From Sipunculus nudus (taxonomy: Eukaryota > Annelida > Sipuncula > Golfingiida > Sipunculidae), in contig CM049307.1 in assembly GCA_026874595.1 (NCBI GenBank), forward strand, positions 33,152,862 through 33,216,861: a DNA stretch of 64,000 nt, written 5' to 3'. Of this stretch, positions 33,826-48,383 are shown piece by piece. Under the pieces are notes generated by a model. That model did no database searches and had not been told where the DNA came from. It saw nothing but the letters and a program-made list of their open reading frames with translations. How positions within the stretch are numbered: the stretch's first letter is position 1; each line of letters opens with the position of its first letter. A program made the translations under genes and the position numbers.

Positions 33826-36800
33826 CAGACAGTTTGAGTTTTATCTTTAAAGTACTGCTAGAAATGTCATATTTGAAAGATTTTGTTGATTAGGAGACTC
33901 AGCAGGCTCCTTTGGCCAACTTAAATGCTCTTATGTACCTCCAATATTTTTTTGGAGCTGATCCAATGACGGAAATCAAAATATACTGGTAACTGTAAGC
34001 TTGCAATACTGGCATGTTATTTTATGAGGTGGCCACATTTTTGCTTTTATTTATTCAGTATGTTATTATTTTAATTTATCATTTTATTAAGCTTTCATTT
34101 TGGAATATAAACAAGTCTTCTTTTAACTGAGCTATCCTATTTGTTTACCAGTCTAACAGTCTGGTAGACCTATTTATGTTTGAATGTTTCAGAGTCTTAT
34201 TGACATTGTAAGACTGCATTTAGTAATCACTTGTATAAAAATACATGTTGCTCCAAGTCTGTGAAAGATCTGGTTTATTCATGTATTTGTTATACCATCA
34301 AGATTAGCTGTCCACTGGTCCGGTGAACATGGACCAGCCAGAGCCTGGGACCTGATAACCAGAAATACAGGGGTATGTAGGCATGAAAGAAAAGTGTGAC
34401 CAGGCCTTCACCAGTCTCATTATAGCTACAAGTTTTTATGAGGCTGGGGTTTTTGCTGTGATAATGTACAAATTTAATAGCAGGTGCATAGAACAATGAT
34501 AGAATAATACCTTGCAAGTTAAAAAAGAAAGGCCTTGGACAGGTCTGTTTAGTGTATTAAAACCTTTGCAGAATACAAGGACATTATATGATTATAAAAC
34601 CAGCCATAAGAGATAGTTTATAGATTTTAAAGAAGAAAACATTGTTTATGGACACAGATGCTGTGTATTCCATGTGCAACATTTCTGTCATGATGCTGCC
34701 TACCCATTGGCAGTAAAAGAATAAATTTTTTTCATTAAAAACAGTACTGATAACAGATCCATTTTGTAAATGAGTGAAGGTGTCAGCAATGTGGTTACAT
34801 TTACACAGTCTCTCACAAAACCTAGTATATCTATGGAAGTTAACGGACAGCCCTGTAAGTGTGTATTTTGAAAATTATCTGTGAAAGTTATGAGTATATG
34901 TCACAGTGTTTTGAGTGAAATATAGATAATGGTTGTACTTCACATCACCCAATGTTCAGCAGCCACTGCTTGCTATTAGGGGGTTTATAAGAACACTTAC
35001 ACAGATTCTCCCAACATGCAGTAGTGGAAATTTTCATTATGTCGAGGAATCCAGTAAAAGCCTTTGTAGATAAATCAGCCTGCTGAACCGGGGGACACCC
35101 AGATCTAAACCATTTACATTCATGGAAACAATTTGTATTGACCAATAAACAGTGATCATAGTCATCAGGTTGGGGTCCAGTCCAAGGTGAACATGTCCTA
35201 GGGGATATCCCCTGATAAATTTTAAACCTCTTTCATTCATATATACTTTGTACATATCACAGTTATGTCAGTGGACAAAAAATATCTTAGTCTTGTGTCA
35301 AGTATTTATTTTTCACTGGGAAGCAACTGCAGGGCTTTGAAATGACAACTGTGTTTCTTGTAATACTTCAATTCAAGGTGTTTAGCAAAAAAAACATCTC
35401 TGATTGTCATCTTAACTTCTTTAACTTAATCCTGTTAATTAAAGGTTAAATGCCTTAGTGCTCTTGTTTTTAACTGTTAAATGACCAAATTTGTGTTTGT
35501 GGTGATAAAAGACGTTAAGGGATTTTGGGGAAGATGGCAAGGCAGAAATTTATGTTGTATGAAGATATTATTCTTCATTTGTAGTCAGTCATTTGACTGC
35601 TAAGAATAAATTTTAAAAAATATGATTTGGTTATTATCTAAGTTTAAATATATGCTACAAGGCACAACTCCTTCAAATCTAAGTTCAAATGACTGCTTTT
35701 CAAACCTAACAGAAAGGTTACCAACCTGGTTGTCAGATGTGGCATTACCATAAAAATCCATAGGTTACCTTCGTTTGAGACACGTTCACTTGAAAAAAAA
35801 TATTTGAACAAGTCAAAAATGTTGTAACCTCTTCCAGAGGTACTGAAATCTCAACTTCACATTGGCTGATTTCTGTGATAGCCTACCCGTCAGTGTCTGT
35901 TACATATTAAGGCTGACCATCTGACTGTTACAGGTGTCTGAGTTGATTAGCTCTACAATAAGCCAGTTGAAGGTAAGCTTGGCTGTCTGCTCACCAATGA
36001 TTATTACTCTCCTCAGTTACTTGGTCTGAAAGGTTGGATGTGATACTGGGGATGGCAGTCAGGTCTACTGACTAAGCACTGGGGAGGACTGAATGTCCCA
36101 ACTCTCCAGGGAACAAAGACTATTATTGAGATATATTTTAATATGTACAAATCTAATTAAGTACAGTGGAATATCCAAATGATGATTTCTTTTGGAATCT
36201 GGTTTCTTGTCCATGACAGGGAGTTGGCCATATCCAGGAGTCTGTAGAACTTATCTTAAACAACCCTTATACAGAGCTGCTTAAAATAAGGGATGCCCAT
36301 AACTTTAGTACATCTGCACCAAGTCCTATGTGATATTAGTAATAATTAAATGTGGAAGACTTGCATAATTCTTTATAGAAAATACATCTTTTAGCATTTC
36401 TAAAATTACTCTTTTGTTTTGTACGCTATTATGACTGTTTAGCTTGAAAAAAATGTACTGTTAGTGGGAATGTCTGTTATTACTTGACACTAGGAAGGCA
36501 AGGGTGCTTTATTCAGTGTTGAAATAAAAGTACATGGTTTACACCAGTGACGTTCTTTGAAGTCATCATATTGCTCAGATGAAAAGTTATGTTTTATTGA
36601 AAGTTCATTTTGTCTCTGCTTCATATAATCCTTATTGCAAAGGTAGCATTATTGTCATCTGGATTATATTTACTCATTTACTCAATGTTCCAATTTCTCA
36701 CATTAGCGGGTTTCATTCAATGTTTCCTTGTGGTCATTATGGTCCAAAGAAGGGTTCAGGCCTTGTTTAGCACAATTTAAATGTAATTCAGCATCTAGCG

Positions 36801-39800
36801 TACTCTCCATGAAAGTGGAGTCAGTGGAAAGTAAAAAATTGGTACTAATATATAGTAATATCAGCCAAGTCAGCACTTAAAATGGTTATAATATGTCCCT
36901 GTGTGACTGTTTTGTGTTGTGTCCTCAATGTCATGGCAGTTATTTTAACAGTGATTGAAGACCCCCCCCCCCCCCCCCCTTTCATGGTGTATGCATGTAT
37001 GATGACCACCTACTTGAGTGCGTACACCAGTGTGTACAAACCTATTGTATCCCTGCATGAGTACACCCTTTGAGCAATACACTATTTGCACCAAACTGCA
37101 AAAATGTAGCAAGAGCACAGAGCAGTATAACCATTGTAGGCAGACTGTGTTAGATCTGTCACTCTGTAATGTCATCTGTGTGACTGGACTCTCCCACGCA
37201 TGTTCATGCAGCCTGGTGTATAGTCATTAGGCTTATGGACCAGCACATATAATGGTAAGTCAGGGATATTGGGTTTTCAGTCTGACTGCACATCAAGGGA
37301 TTAACTTGATGCTCTAATAGAGGTAAGTAACAGAGTAGATGCAGTGAGATCAGGTACTGTCCATTAATGAGAAGGTCCAGTTTCCAGGCAACCAGATGCT
37401 TCAGGTACAGGTACTGACGGTTGTGACAGCAGAGATAACTGTGGTCTGTGAAAATTGAGACAACTGTCCCTTTTGGCCACGTATTTTGTAACAGGTGACT
37501 TCTAGTTGATTAATTACTGAAAACTGGGAAACTGGTAACTAAGGATACCTGGGTGGGTTCTCTTTAAGTTACGATACAAATAAGGGCTGGAAAGACTAAT
37601 TAGTCATTTTAACCATTAGTGGGTTAATCTCCTTATTTTAAGGTAAAGTGTCTACAATTTTGGGTTATGTTTTCATTGAGCTTGCCTTTACATGATTGTT
37701 CTTTATGTTTATACATTTTTATTTGTTGATCCGTGAGGATACTGACTTCTAACTTTTGATTTATGCGTCTGACATCAAAATCAATGTTTCAGTGAGAAAT
37801 TAGGTCACTATGACACATCTACAGTTTAGGTTCCTATTCTTCATTGAATTCAGTAATACACATAACTCGTGAATTTTGAAGTGATACTGATTTGCATTGC
37901 AGTATTACTTGGGTAATGTTTACTCCTATGCAAGCAACTGGAAAACTTAGTTTTCAGAGGTTATAAATCTCAACTTATATGCAATATCAGCAGTTATTTG
38001 TTTTCTTTTTCTAAACTTGTGGAAAAATTCAATTTTGACCATGCTGCCTGCGCAGCGTTGGCTTGCTAACAGTCAAAGAGGTCAGGAGTATGTTGTGCCC
38101 TTCTTTGGATGTAGATAACGCAGCATTTAGAAGGAACTGAACAGCAAGGTGTAAGTGCTGTGTCATGTTCAGTGCAGCAGAAATAGGCCATCTGGGAGAG
38201 AACAGAATGGTGCCATTCCTGAACATTGTCCTGCAGCTTAGTGGACTGTAATCTTGTATGTTAATACAAGTAATGTTAATATTATTTAACTAAGCCTTAA
38301 TCTGTTACTTATGTGTTTATAATCCACCTTATTCTTTGTGAATGTAAGGTAGATAGTTTTCACTCAGTGACTTTAATTTCAGTTTTAGAATTGGATATTA
38401 TAGCTTATGCAACAAGTGCACACCAGTACAGTGCAGAACCAGGACTCTTGTTTTAAACACCATTGATTTTAACAAAATACTGTATAGTTTCTAAAGTTTT
38501 CAAATAATAGCATAAAAACATTTGATACTGGGCAACCAATGTAGCCACAGGGTGCCTGAGAAGATACAGATATTGGAATAAAGTCACAATAAAGAATCTG
38601 ATGATCATTGATAATAAGAATAATTAATATTAATATTCTAGTACATTCAGTCCTGCTGAATCCATGGAATTCATAGAATGGTTGTCTATCATCCTGTCTG
38701 TTTAAATAACAGATGTGTTTGATGCAATGCTAGTGAAAGATTAAAGTAACTTTACCAGCCATAGATAACCCAAACTGTGTTATGGTAAATTAGATAATTA
38801 CACCAAAACACCCACTCAGGCTAACAGAGACCATTACAGGGAGAGTATTGCTAATATCCAGTGGTAAAGAGAGACTTCAGGGAGATTTTAAGAGACTCAG
38901 AGGAGTAGGATTTATAAGAGCCAGCACTGCAGATGCCCAGGCTCAGCAACTGTTAAAGTAATTTACTCTGTGCTTGTGAATTACTGCTCTGCAACAAAGG
39001 AAGTTTATAACATGCAGAAAAAAATGAGAATTGTATTAAATTATAATGTTGTTTCCTTACTAAGAGGATGATTTTTTCCCTTCAGCAAATTTCTTCCCCT
39101 CATGTTTATGTCCAATCATTCCTCCACTCAACAGGTTTGTAGATTAAAAGCAAATATAGGTACACTGACTGTGGGTTAGTATCCAAGTTTATGGTCTCTG
39201 TACATGATTAAATATATATTACTGACTTATTCACACATATTTTACTCTGTTATGGGACCTCTTATTTTTTCATGGTGATATCAGGTCAGTTTAATACCCT
39301 CAGATGAGATCTGTACTTACACATTATCAAAAGTTATTAATTGATGATTATAAATTAAATAGTTAGTATTGATTATTTTATGTTTCCCAAATTGTTTCAT
39401 CAATCTGTGGTCATTATCATACAGGTTTATTAACTGGTTCTGTTCAGACTTTAAGGGATGATTAGGGCTGTATGTAAGTTTCTTGGCCTGATTCTGTGCT
39501 TCACCTGCACCTACAGAAACAGCAGAGCTGCATGCCTGTCAGCATGGCCTGACTGGTCTAGTTCACAGCCAGCACACACTGCATTGCTGTGAAGGACACC
39601 CCCACACACCTGTTTATATACTTAGCATTTTGTGGAACTGTTGTTACTCACTACCTAGGCTAATAGGCTCAGCTCTAACAGGAACCTGCTGGATGTATCA
39701 TAAAAAAATGATTTCATGTCACATCAACTTTTACTCAATTTTTAAAGCATCTTGAAATGCAGTTCCTAATTGTCAAAATTCTCTCAAAGGTAAATCTGAG

Positions 39801-42592
39801 ATAAACTGAGTATTTCTAATTGCTATAGCACTTCCTGTCATGTAAATAACTTCTGTTGAAACTAAATATAAATCAGCATCTGGGTAACCAAGATAGATGC
39901 ATAGGAATATTAATCTTGTGCACAATTCCTCTTTTGGTTAATGGCTTGCCATAAATCAAAGTAAGAGCCGGTACTTGTTTTGATGGTCGTACAATATCAG
40001 TTACACTTGAGCTGTTACAGATATTATACGCTGCTGTAACAGTAATTCTGTATTTCTGGCAGGTTCCCAGAATACAATTATGTATAATTAACTTAAGTTT
40101 TAAGAATTTCAAATTTGCTTAAGATAACAGAAATATTGAAAATAGCCCGATAAGTATACTATTCCACAGTAATTAATTATATGTTGTAATTATTAAGCCA
40201 GAATAATATCAGGTTTTGTATGCATGGGTACTCGAATAATCTGCAAATCTTAGCATTACTGTGAATCCCTGTGGTTTGATTTCACTGTTCAACATTTGTG
40301 GAGGTTTTCATCATTTGTGTCTCTGGTTAAATTCATACTGGGGGACAGCCAGTTTTAGAAAGTTTGCCTAATACAAAGTATGGCCCATTCCATACTCTTT
40401 AACATTATATCATTTGTTGAGAAGTAGTGCATAGTGATATGTTAGTCACACAGCAGGAGATTACGGGCTGCACTACGGGGAAGTGAATGGTTTAGTCAGG
40501 TAACCAAACGCTGAACCAAGGGTGTCCTGTTGTATATAATACTGTATACATATTGATCCAAACATATATAATAAGGGACAAGAGTAAACAAATTTAAATA
40601 AGGAATATATATATTGTGGTGTTTTCCTGTAGGTCCTTATGGTCCCAGCCGTAAGATCTGCCAGTTGAGCAATTAATTGATAGTCTGTTCCTCACAGGGT
40701 TATCACAACAAATTTTATTTTGGTGAAATTGTTTACTCAGCATGCTGGTCAAATACCATATTCATTTGTTTTTCATTTTATACCTTAGTTTTCTGTACCT
40801 GGCTGAAAGATATTGTCTTGCTAGTTAAGGCTCTAGCATTATCAGTTTTTACTAGCATCCAGTGAGTATCATACCCTGACTAAGAAACATTTTAATCAAT
40901 ACTATTATGATTTCTTTTACACTATTGTTACTGCAGTTATGGTTGCTAATATGGTAAAACATATTATATTATAAAGATCAGGTTTCTTTTATGTTATTTG
41001 GGTTGCACCACAGATCATCTGTCTTCCAACAAAACTTTAGTCAGGCAATATATTCACTGGTTCAGCAACAGTTTGGGGTTTAGGCAAGGGATGCCACTAA
41101 ATTGCACACCTCAAGTAAGGAATGTTTCAGGATTACAGGTGTTTAAAAAAAACTGCTATGAGGGGAAACCACCTAAGAACTTATATTTAGTTAAATGCAA
41201 TAAATAAATGCTTTCAAATGTTTGCTCAACAAGAATTGGCACATTAACTATTAAGTGATGCATCTACCCTGTTCAATTGAAGCTGCTGCTGGTATCTTTT
41301 TCTTTTACTGCTGTTTCACTATATGAAGAACTAATATAAACTTGTTTTCTCAGCATCATTTATTGGTTTGTAAATAAGTTAATATCCAAGAGATTAACCA
41401 TCATGGCCTGTGAATCATACAGTTGACCAATAAAAAATTGTCTTGGAAAATGGAACCTTTGGAGATGCTTGCCCATCACTCCATTGATAAGCTTACAGTA
41501 ACCAGTGAAGGAGATGTAAGATATCTAGTAACCAGAACTCTCAGGTATCAGGGCTATTTATTTTATAGTATTTATATGCAGCAGGGCTCTGCTTTGGTCA
41601 CGCCATTGTTTGTAAGATTAAGAACAACTAGAGCAGGCTTTGTTATCAAACAACCTCCACTGACCAGTGTAACACATATTACTAGCAGCTTCTCAGAAGA
41701 CATGTTTTTTTTCATGCTAAGCATTTTGATAGTAATTTCCAACTGATCATACAATACTCAGTAAAATGGTTCAATAAATAGTTATTTCTCATGACGTATG
41801 GGTCACTGACTTTTATTTATAAAATGTTAGTCATTGTGGGTAGTTTTTTAATCTGATAGAATCAGTGCTTAAAGAGACAAGTATAAATGTTTTACAATGT
41901 TCATAAATATTTTACCATACTGCATGACTTAACAATAGAAATAAGATCAGGGCCCCGTCAGATGGCATTTGATATTAAACCTCACAAACAGATAGGATAG
42001 GAAGCAGGTATGTGAAGCTCTGTGTGTCTGTTGTTTTTATGTCCCTGCAATATTCTGGCAGGAGATATTGTTGTCATTGATTTAGTGGTTGCTCATGTGT
42101 CATGCAGAGATAAGCCAAGGCTGTGTAGGACTTGTCTGATTGCTTCCCACTCTTACAATCAAGAATTCACAACCTTTCCTACTCTCACTATCCCATCTCA
42201 TTATTCCCATCTGTTTTCAAGGGTTATCATATGACAAAATGAAAATAGCTTTTGTTTTTAACTGCTTTGATTTAAGTTCTAACAAATATGGTATATATCA
42301 TTAAAAGGTTATCTGTATTATTGCTTTTGTGATATCAGATTTTTTTCATGTTTCCTTTCCATGTTTTTTTTTTCAGCCCATCTGGTCTTAGACATTTAAT
42401 TTTAGCAAAGATTAATTAGCCATACTTATGAACATACTTATATACCTTTGAAAATATAGATTTTAATTGTTAGATGATTTTAATTCAGTTAATAAAAGAT
42501 TAATTCAGAGATGTAAGGCAAAACAAATGAAAGGTATGGTTCTGCCCACATAAATTTTAAACCCATGCATTCAAAAAAATTATTTTATTTTT
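33826..42592. other. Intronic sequence, nothing recognised
   Basis: AT-rich, without recognisable exon or repeat family on reading. A C homopolymer lies at 36961-36979. A solitary family E-like end (AAAGGTATGGTTCTGCCCAC) occurs at 42531-42550. Confidence 0.35.
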
Positions 42593-44349
42593 AGCTCAGC
42601 TGACTGAAAGTCATCTGAGCTATAGCGATCACTCTTTGTCTGTCGTCCGTCTGTCCGTCTGTCCGTCCGTCCGTCTGTCCGTCTGTCCGTCCGTTAACCA
42701 GGCACAAATCGTAACCGCTGGACCTAGAACCTTGTAACTTGGGATTCTGAGAGGTCCATAAAAAATCTCCTTGGAAACCAGAAATTAGGTCTCTGTTACC
42801 CATATCCTTCGAGCTATGTGGCCCCAAAGTACCCCCCAGAAAAGTCAAAAATTTCATACAAAAACTTCAATATCTCATTAAGTACTTGACTGATGGTCAT
42901 GATTTTTGGCATACATATTGATCATGAGATGTTACATCACTTCCTGCAGACTGGTGGCGCCACCTGTATTTTTCGATTTTTTACGAATTTTTTTCTCTAT
43001 TTTTGAGACCTTTAAAAATGTGAACATCTGTTAACAAGGCACAAATCATAAAGACTGGACTTAGAATCTTAATTCTTGACACACTGAGAGGTCCATGAAA
43101 AATCTCCTTGGAAACCAGAAATTAGGTCTCTGTTACCCATATCCTTCGAGCTATGGGGCCCCAAAGTACCCCCCAGAATAGTAAAAAATTTCATACAAAA
43201 ACTTCAATATTTCAATAACTACATCACTGATGGTCTTCATTTTTGGCATACATATTGATCATGAGATGTTCGATCAGTTCCTGCAGACTGGTGGCGCCAC
43301 CTGTACTGTTTGATTTTTTACGATTTTTTCCTCTATTTTTGAGACCTTTGAGGATGCTGTCATCTGTTAGCGTGGCACAAATCGTAACATCTGGACCTAG
43401 AATCTTCATTTTCGACACACTGAGAGACCTATGAAAAGTCTCCATGGAAACCAGAAATTAGGTCTCTGTTACCCATATCCTTCGAGCTATGGGGCCCAAA
43501 ATCACCCCCCAGAATAGTCAAAAATTTCATACAAATACTTCAATATCTCATTAACTACATCACTGATGGTCATGATTTTCGACATACATATTGATCATGA
43601 GATGTTTCATCAGTTTGTGCCAACTGGTGGCGCCACCTGTATTTTTCAATGTTCACGAATTGTTTTCACCATTTTTGAGACCTTTAAGGATGTAGTTATC
43701 TGTCAACAGGGTACAAATTGTAACGACTGGACCTAGAATCTTCGTTCTTGACACACAGGGAGACCCATGATAAGTCTCCATGGAAACCTGAAATTTGGTC
43801 TCTGTTACCCATATCCTTTGAGCTATGGCACTCCAAAGTACAGCTCAGAATAATGGAAAATTTGATACAAAAGCTAGAGTATCTGAACAACTAATGCAGA
43901 GATAACCATAATTGTTTGCATGGATATTGATCATTGAGTGTTTCATAAGTTTCTGCAGACTGGTGGCACCACCTGTATTTGTTCGTTTTTTTTTACGAAA
44001 TTTTTCAGTATTTTTGAGACCTTTAAAGATATGAACATCTGTTAACAGGGCACAAATCATAAAAACTGGACCAAGAATCTTCATTCTTGACACACAGGGA
44101 GACCCATGAAAAGTCTCCATGGAAACTTGAAATTAGGTCTCTGTTACCCATATTCTTTAAGCTGTATGGGTCCAAAATACACCCCCCCCCCAGAATAATG
44201 GAAAATTTGATACAAAAACTGCAGTATTTCAATAACTACAACACTGATGGTCATGATTTTCGGCATACATATTGATCATGAGCTGTTCCATCAGTTTCTG
44301 CAGACTGGGTGTGCCACCTCTATTTTTTTTCAAATTTTTACCAATTTTT
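42593..44349 (+). mobile_element. Family A element, copy A4, five ~336-bp monomers
   Basis: The head stem-loop AGCTCAGCTGACT...AGTCATCTGAGCT (42593-42621) is followed by a (TCCG/TCTG)n tract at 42645-42695. Monomers begin with GGCACAAATCGTAAC-type sequence at about 42702, 43039, 43374, 43709 and 44049. Each ends with a GGTGGCGCCACC palindrome (exact at 42953, 43290 and 43626) followed by TGTATTTTT. It has no GTCCCTTGTTT tail of its own: it runs directly into the head of A2. Confidence 0.8.
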
Positions 44350-46008
44350 AGCTCAGCTGACTATAAGTCATCTGAGCTATAGTCGTGGTCCATTGTCCGT
44401 CGTCCGTCCGTCTGTCCGTCCGTCCGTCCGTCCGTCCGTAGATGTGGCACGTTTTGAAACCGCAAGACCTAGGAATCCAAAATTCGGCATAATGTTAGAT
44501 GTCCCCAAGATCTCCTACCAAGCCGAAAACTGGGTCTTTGCAACTTCGTACCTTTGAGAAATTAAGGAAAAACCTCAATTTTTTATTAAAAACCTATTTT
44601 CACACTTTTAGTACCTTATTAGTACCTTAAATTTTGCCCAACTGTGACCATGGTACGTTTGTTTCCCGTGAGCACTGTTGATATAATTTTCATATCATGC
44701 ACACATAAGGATTTCAGCTTTTTAGTTTAGAAAGCTGAAAGAAATTGGCCAAAAATTGTAGCTTTTATTAATGTTTTTTATGAGGCCCTGTCAGACTTTG
44801 GCTCTCCAGCCCCTCTTGAGTCACCTGTATGTTGACCTTGTTGACCTTTCATCAAATTATGCACGCTTGAGGCGAGGCATACAGGAATCCAGGCAGCTAA
44901 TGGCCAGCCACAGTTGATCCAGGTTTCCAACCCAACTCATCTAGTAGTTTTAACCAACAACATAACAATAAACAACAAATTAATAAATTTTTATTGGTTT
45001 TAAATAACAAATTAAAGAAAAATCGAAAAGGAATTTGTTAGTTTATAATAACAGGAAATTAACTTGCAGTTACTGATGATATAAGAATCTTGTATCGATG
45101 GGTAGAATGTCACATATTCCAAATAACACCATGCAGTCACCTATGGCATTTTTCAGTTCAATTTTAATGATAAAGAAGTAAATCCTATTATTCATTACTA
45201 ATCATTAGGGATCATATGAAGGAAATTAATGATAGACAAAGATGCAGTTGATAATATTAATCTAGATTCCTACTGTGTCTAGTGTGTACATTGATGTGAA
45301 ATTAGTCCAAAATGAATTTTTTACAGTTATTTTTTAATATAAATAAAAGCCATAAAACCAGGTACTTATGATCATTATTTAAATGTGTGAATTTTGTATA
45401 TTCTGGATTCTCAACATCATTGTTTGGTGAAAATTGAATAAATACCAGACATGGTGCGAATACTTTGTAATTGTATTTGAATACGAATATGATTATGTAC
45501 TCCATTATAAAATTTCTTGCATAAAGAATGGGAATTCAGGTAAAAATGAAAGTATATGAATACTCGTGCAAATACTTTCAAAATGTATTCATGAATGCAT
45601 TCATGAATATATTCTTTAATATTATTTTAATAATCATATCAGTTATATTTCATTTTAAAAAATCATATGATTCTCTTATTATTTTTAATAAAAATTATAT
45701 TTGGGACAATATTTGTAATTTTTTTTAATAAATAGTTAAACTCTTATATTATATGTTCTGCTTATAAGTTATATGGCCAAGTCAAAATCTGTGTGACAAT
45801 AGTACTCCAATTGTTAATAAAATAAATGAAATCAATCCTCTTCCCTGTCTCCAAAGGTACTATCAAAATCATACATAAGCTAAACAACAACAACTCATAA
45901 TACAGCTTATATTTATTACCACACAAAACCAGCATGTGCCTCATTTCTGAATAATATTTTTTTATCATATATAACAGCTGAGCGTCGTGACCCATAGGTC
46001 CCTTGTTT
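44350..46008 (+). mobile_element. Family A element, copy A2
   Basis: The head stem-loop at 44350-44378 is followed by a (TCCG)n tract at about 44400-44440 and one partial monomer (AATTCGGCATAATGTTAGA, GTCCCCAAGATCTCCTACC). A ~1.3-kb AT-rich body follows, with the tail CAGCTGAGCGTCGTGACCC ending GGTCCCTTGTTT at 46008. It is an inverted close relative of A1. Confidence 0.8.
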
Positions 46009-46070
46009 AAAAAGAAACCAATTTTGAGCTCCAGCTGTTGGACATCTTTCAAGAAGATGAAATCATACAA

Positions 46071-46250
46071 TTTTGATAAAATTTCCTTTGTTATGTAGTG
46101 CTTTTACTTGTTGAGCAAAATAAATCTATTATTATCATAGTTTTTTATCAAAACATACCAAAAAAAAATAAAAATAAAATAACCACCTGCCCGCATTGAT
46201 TTATGAAATTGTGCCTGAGAATCATCCCTTATTTTTTCTTGGCCTAAGGC
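46071..46250 (-). mobile_element. Family E MITE, half copy E3
   Basis: Contains one terminal repeat (GTGCCTGAGAATCATCCCTT), the adjacent CCTGCCCGCATTGATTT segment, ATCAAAACATACC and GTAGTGCTTTTACTTGTTG. The other end is missing. It lies 62 bp beyond the A2 tail. Confidence 0.7.
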
Positions 46251-47082
46251 AAGGAAATCAAATGGACTGATAAATAAAATTGACACATCCAAGGTGCTGT
46301 ATGTAATAGTATCAGTTGTAGGTACCAAGTCAACTTTTTGGAGCCTTTTGCTGGTTTACTGCATGCTTAGATTATCATATCATCTCTGAACAAATCATCA
46401 CTGTGAGCTGGTGGTTTTCAGTATGGAACTCACAGTTGCCATATATAACTTAAAGATTAGGGCAGAACAAATAGAAATAGAAATTCGTATTCCTACTGCT
46501 ACGACCTTACCTGGCAAAAATAAATTCCACAAAACTTGGTGCAGTTTCACATCCAAGCAATAAAAGTGGGGTTTTTATAACTTGTGCTAACATGTCCAGA
46601 GATTACAACTGACCCCAGGAGTTGATGACAATTTTTTATGTGTAAGGTACAGATTAAACTTGAACACCTGACAGGGAACTAACCAAGGTGTAGATATGAC
46701 CTACAACTTGAGTTACCTGAAAGTGTGTAATGATATCAGTAAAACAGGCAAATAAACAGATCTAGTGAGGGGCTTATCAGGAAACTACAAGATAAAGGCG
46801 CAGGCAGACAAGGAGCAGATTGAGTAGTTTTATCTTTACATGCTGTAAATCCCAAGTTTGTTTCCCTTCACCAGAGCATTATCAATAGAATGCTGGTTCA
46901 CTTCCTTCTGTCCTATTTCATCAGTTTTGAATTAATTTAAACATTACAAATGTAAAAATGACAGGTTTCCAATGATCAGATAAATACTGTTTATTAATAA
47001 TTTATAATAGTAATAGTGATATATAAGTCATTCCATTTATTCATACCAATTTGTCAAATTGTTAATTGTGCTTTGTTGTCTT

Positions 47083-47087
<5 letters not shown>

Positions 47088-47138
<51 letters not shown>

Positions 47139-47298
47139 TCAGTGGAACCTCACAATTACGACCACCTTTGGTATTAACCAAAGTGGTCTGGTCATAATTT
47201 GGGGGTGGTCGTATTTGTGAAATTCAAAATTACCTAGATCATATTTGGGACCAAGAAAAGTATTTGTAATTGTGAGATTGTCACAAGGCGGGGTTCCA

Positions 47299-47386
<88 letters not shown>
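47088..47386. repeat. (TA)n microsatellite split by a MITE
   Basis: Long TA tracts at about 47088-47136 and 47302-47386 flank the element at 47140-47301. Confidence 0.95.
47140..47301. mobile_element. 162-bp pogo/Tc1-mariner-like MITE
   Basis: Terminal CAGTGGAACC and GGTTCCACTG are perfect inverted repeats. CACAATTACGACC and the complement of the right arm (CACAATTACAAATAC) extend the similarity, and an internal ACCACTTTGG/CCAAAGTGGT hairpin is present. CAGTNGAACC-type ends and TA targets are typical of pogo/Tc1-mariner elements; here the insertion is within (TA)n. Confidence 0.75.
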
Positions 47387-47388
<2 letters not shown>

Positions 47389-48383
47389 TAGACCTGTTTG
47401 GGGCAATATATGCAATATTCACCAGAGTGCTTTTTAGTTAATACATGTTTACCACAAATTGTTACTTAAGTAGGGTCATAAATATGAATGAAAGTCCCTG
47501 GCTGAATACGGCATGGTACCATCAAGGTTTTCTTGTATTTTTTCCTCATTTATGGTAAAAGTGTCATGTTTAACACACAGTCCTGCATATAACAGCCCTT
47601 ATGTTGACAAGTTTGTCATGAGTATTTACATCACAGGGCCATTGGTTCCATAACTCTCATAGCTGTCCCGTCTGTCTCAAGTTGTCTGCGTCACGCCTTC
47701 ATTATTGCTTCAGCAAACAGCCTTCTGTAGTTTACAGCGCTGGCAAACAAGCTGGCTGCTCTCTAGAGCTGGGGCTGTTCCCAGGAAACATATGAAAAGA
47801 TAACAGTTGCCATTCATATTCCATGAAATAATGTTATACACGAACATGTGGTTGTTCAGCTAGAATAAAAAGTTTGTTAAAGACAGCTTGTCACTCTGAG
47901 GCTTTTCTGCTTTAAATGAAAACACAGTCACTGGGCTGTTCGAGAACATAAATGTTTACAATTTTGTTTAGTGTGTTACACAGGCAAAATTGTGTTGATA
48001 TATTGATTGAAATTATTCATACATGTGTATAGTTGTAATAATAAAATCAATACTATTAGTATTATATTTTAAAACAGATAAGTGCAAAGAAAGCATAATC
48101 ATGTTTGAGTTGTATGTAGATGAAGCTGTCTGGAGTACTGATATTACAGATATTTCCCTTGTCATACTATTGTCTTGATAAGATCTCAGTTGAAACTATT
48201 TTCGAATAGAAATCTTGTTTTTGTTCAGTATGAAAACAAGGCATGATTTCCTGTAAAAATGTCAAAATCAATAATGCCTGTTGCTGACTATAGTAATATA
48301 TTTTACATAATGGACTTACTGTACTGAGTGACCCAGAGAAATAATTCTTTTACTGCTCTGTAAAATTGACTGAGCTTGGAATA

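Noticed and set aside
36961-36979. Poly-C and poly-G homopolymers (also about 6564, 14703, 21300, 49761, 60889)
   Set aside because: Common in this sequence and of uncertain length in assemblies; no ordered pattern beyond the family D association at 6564.
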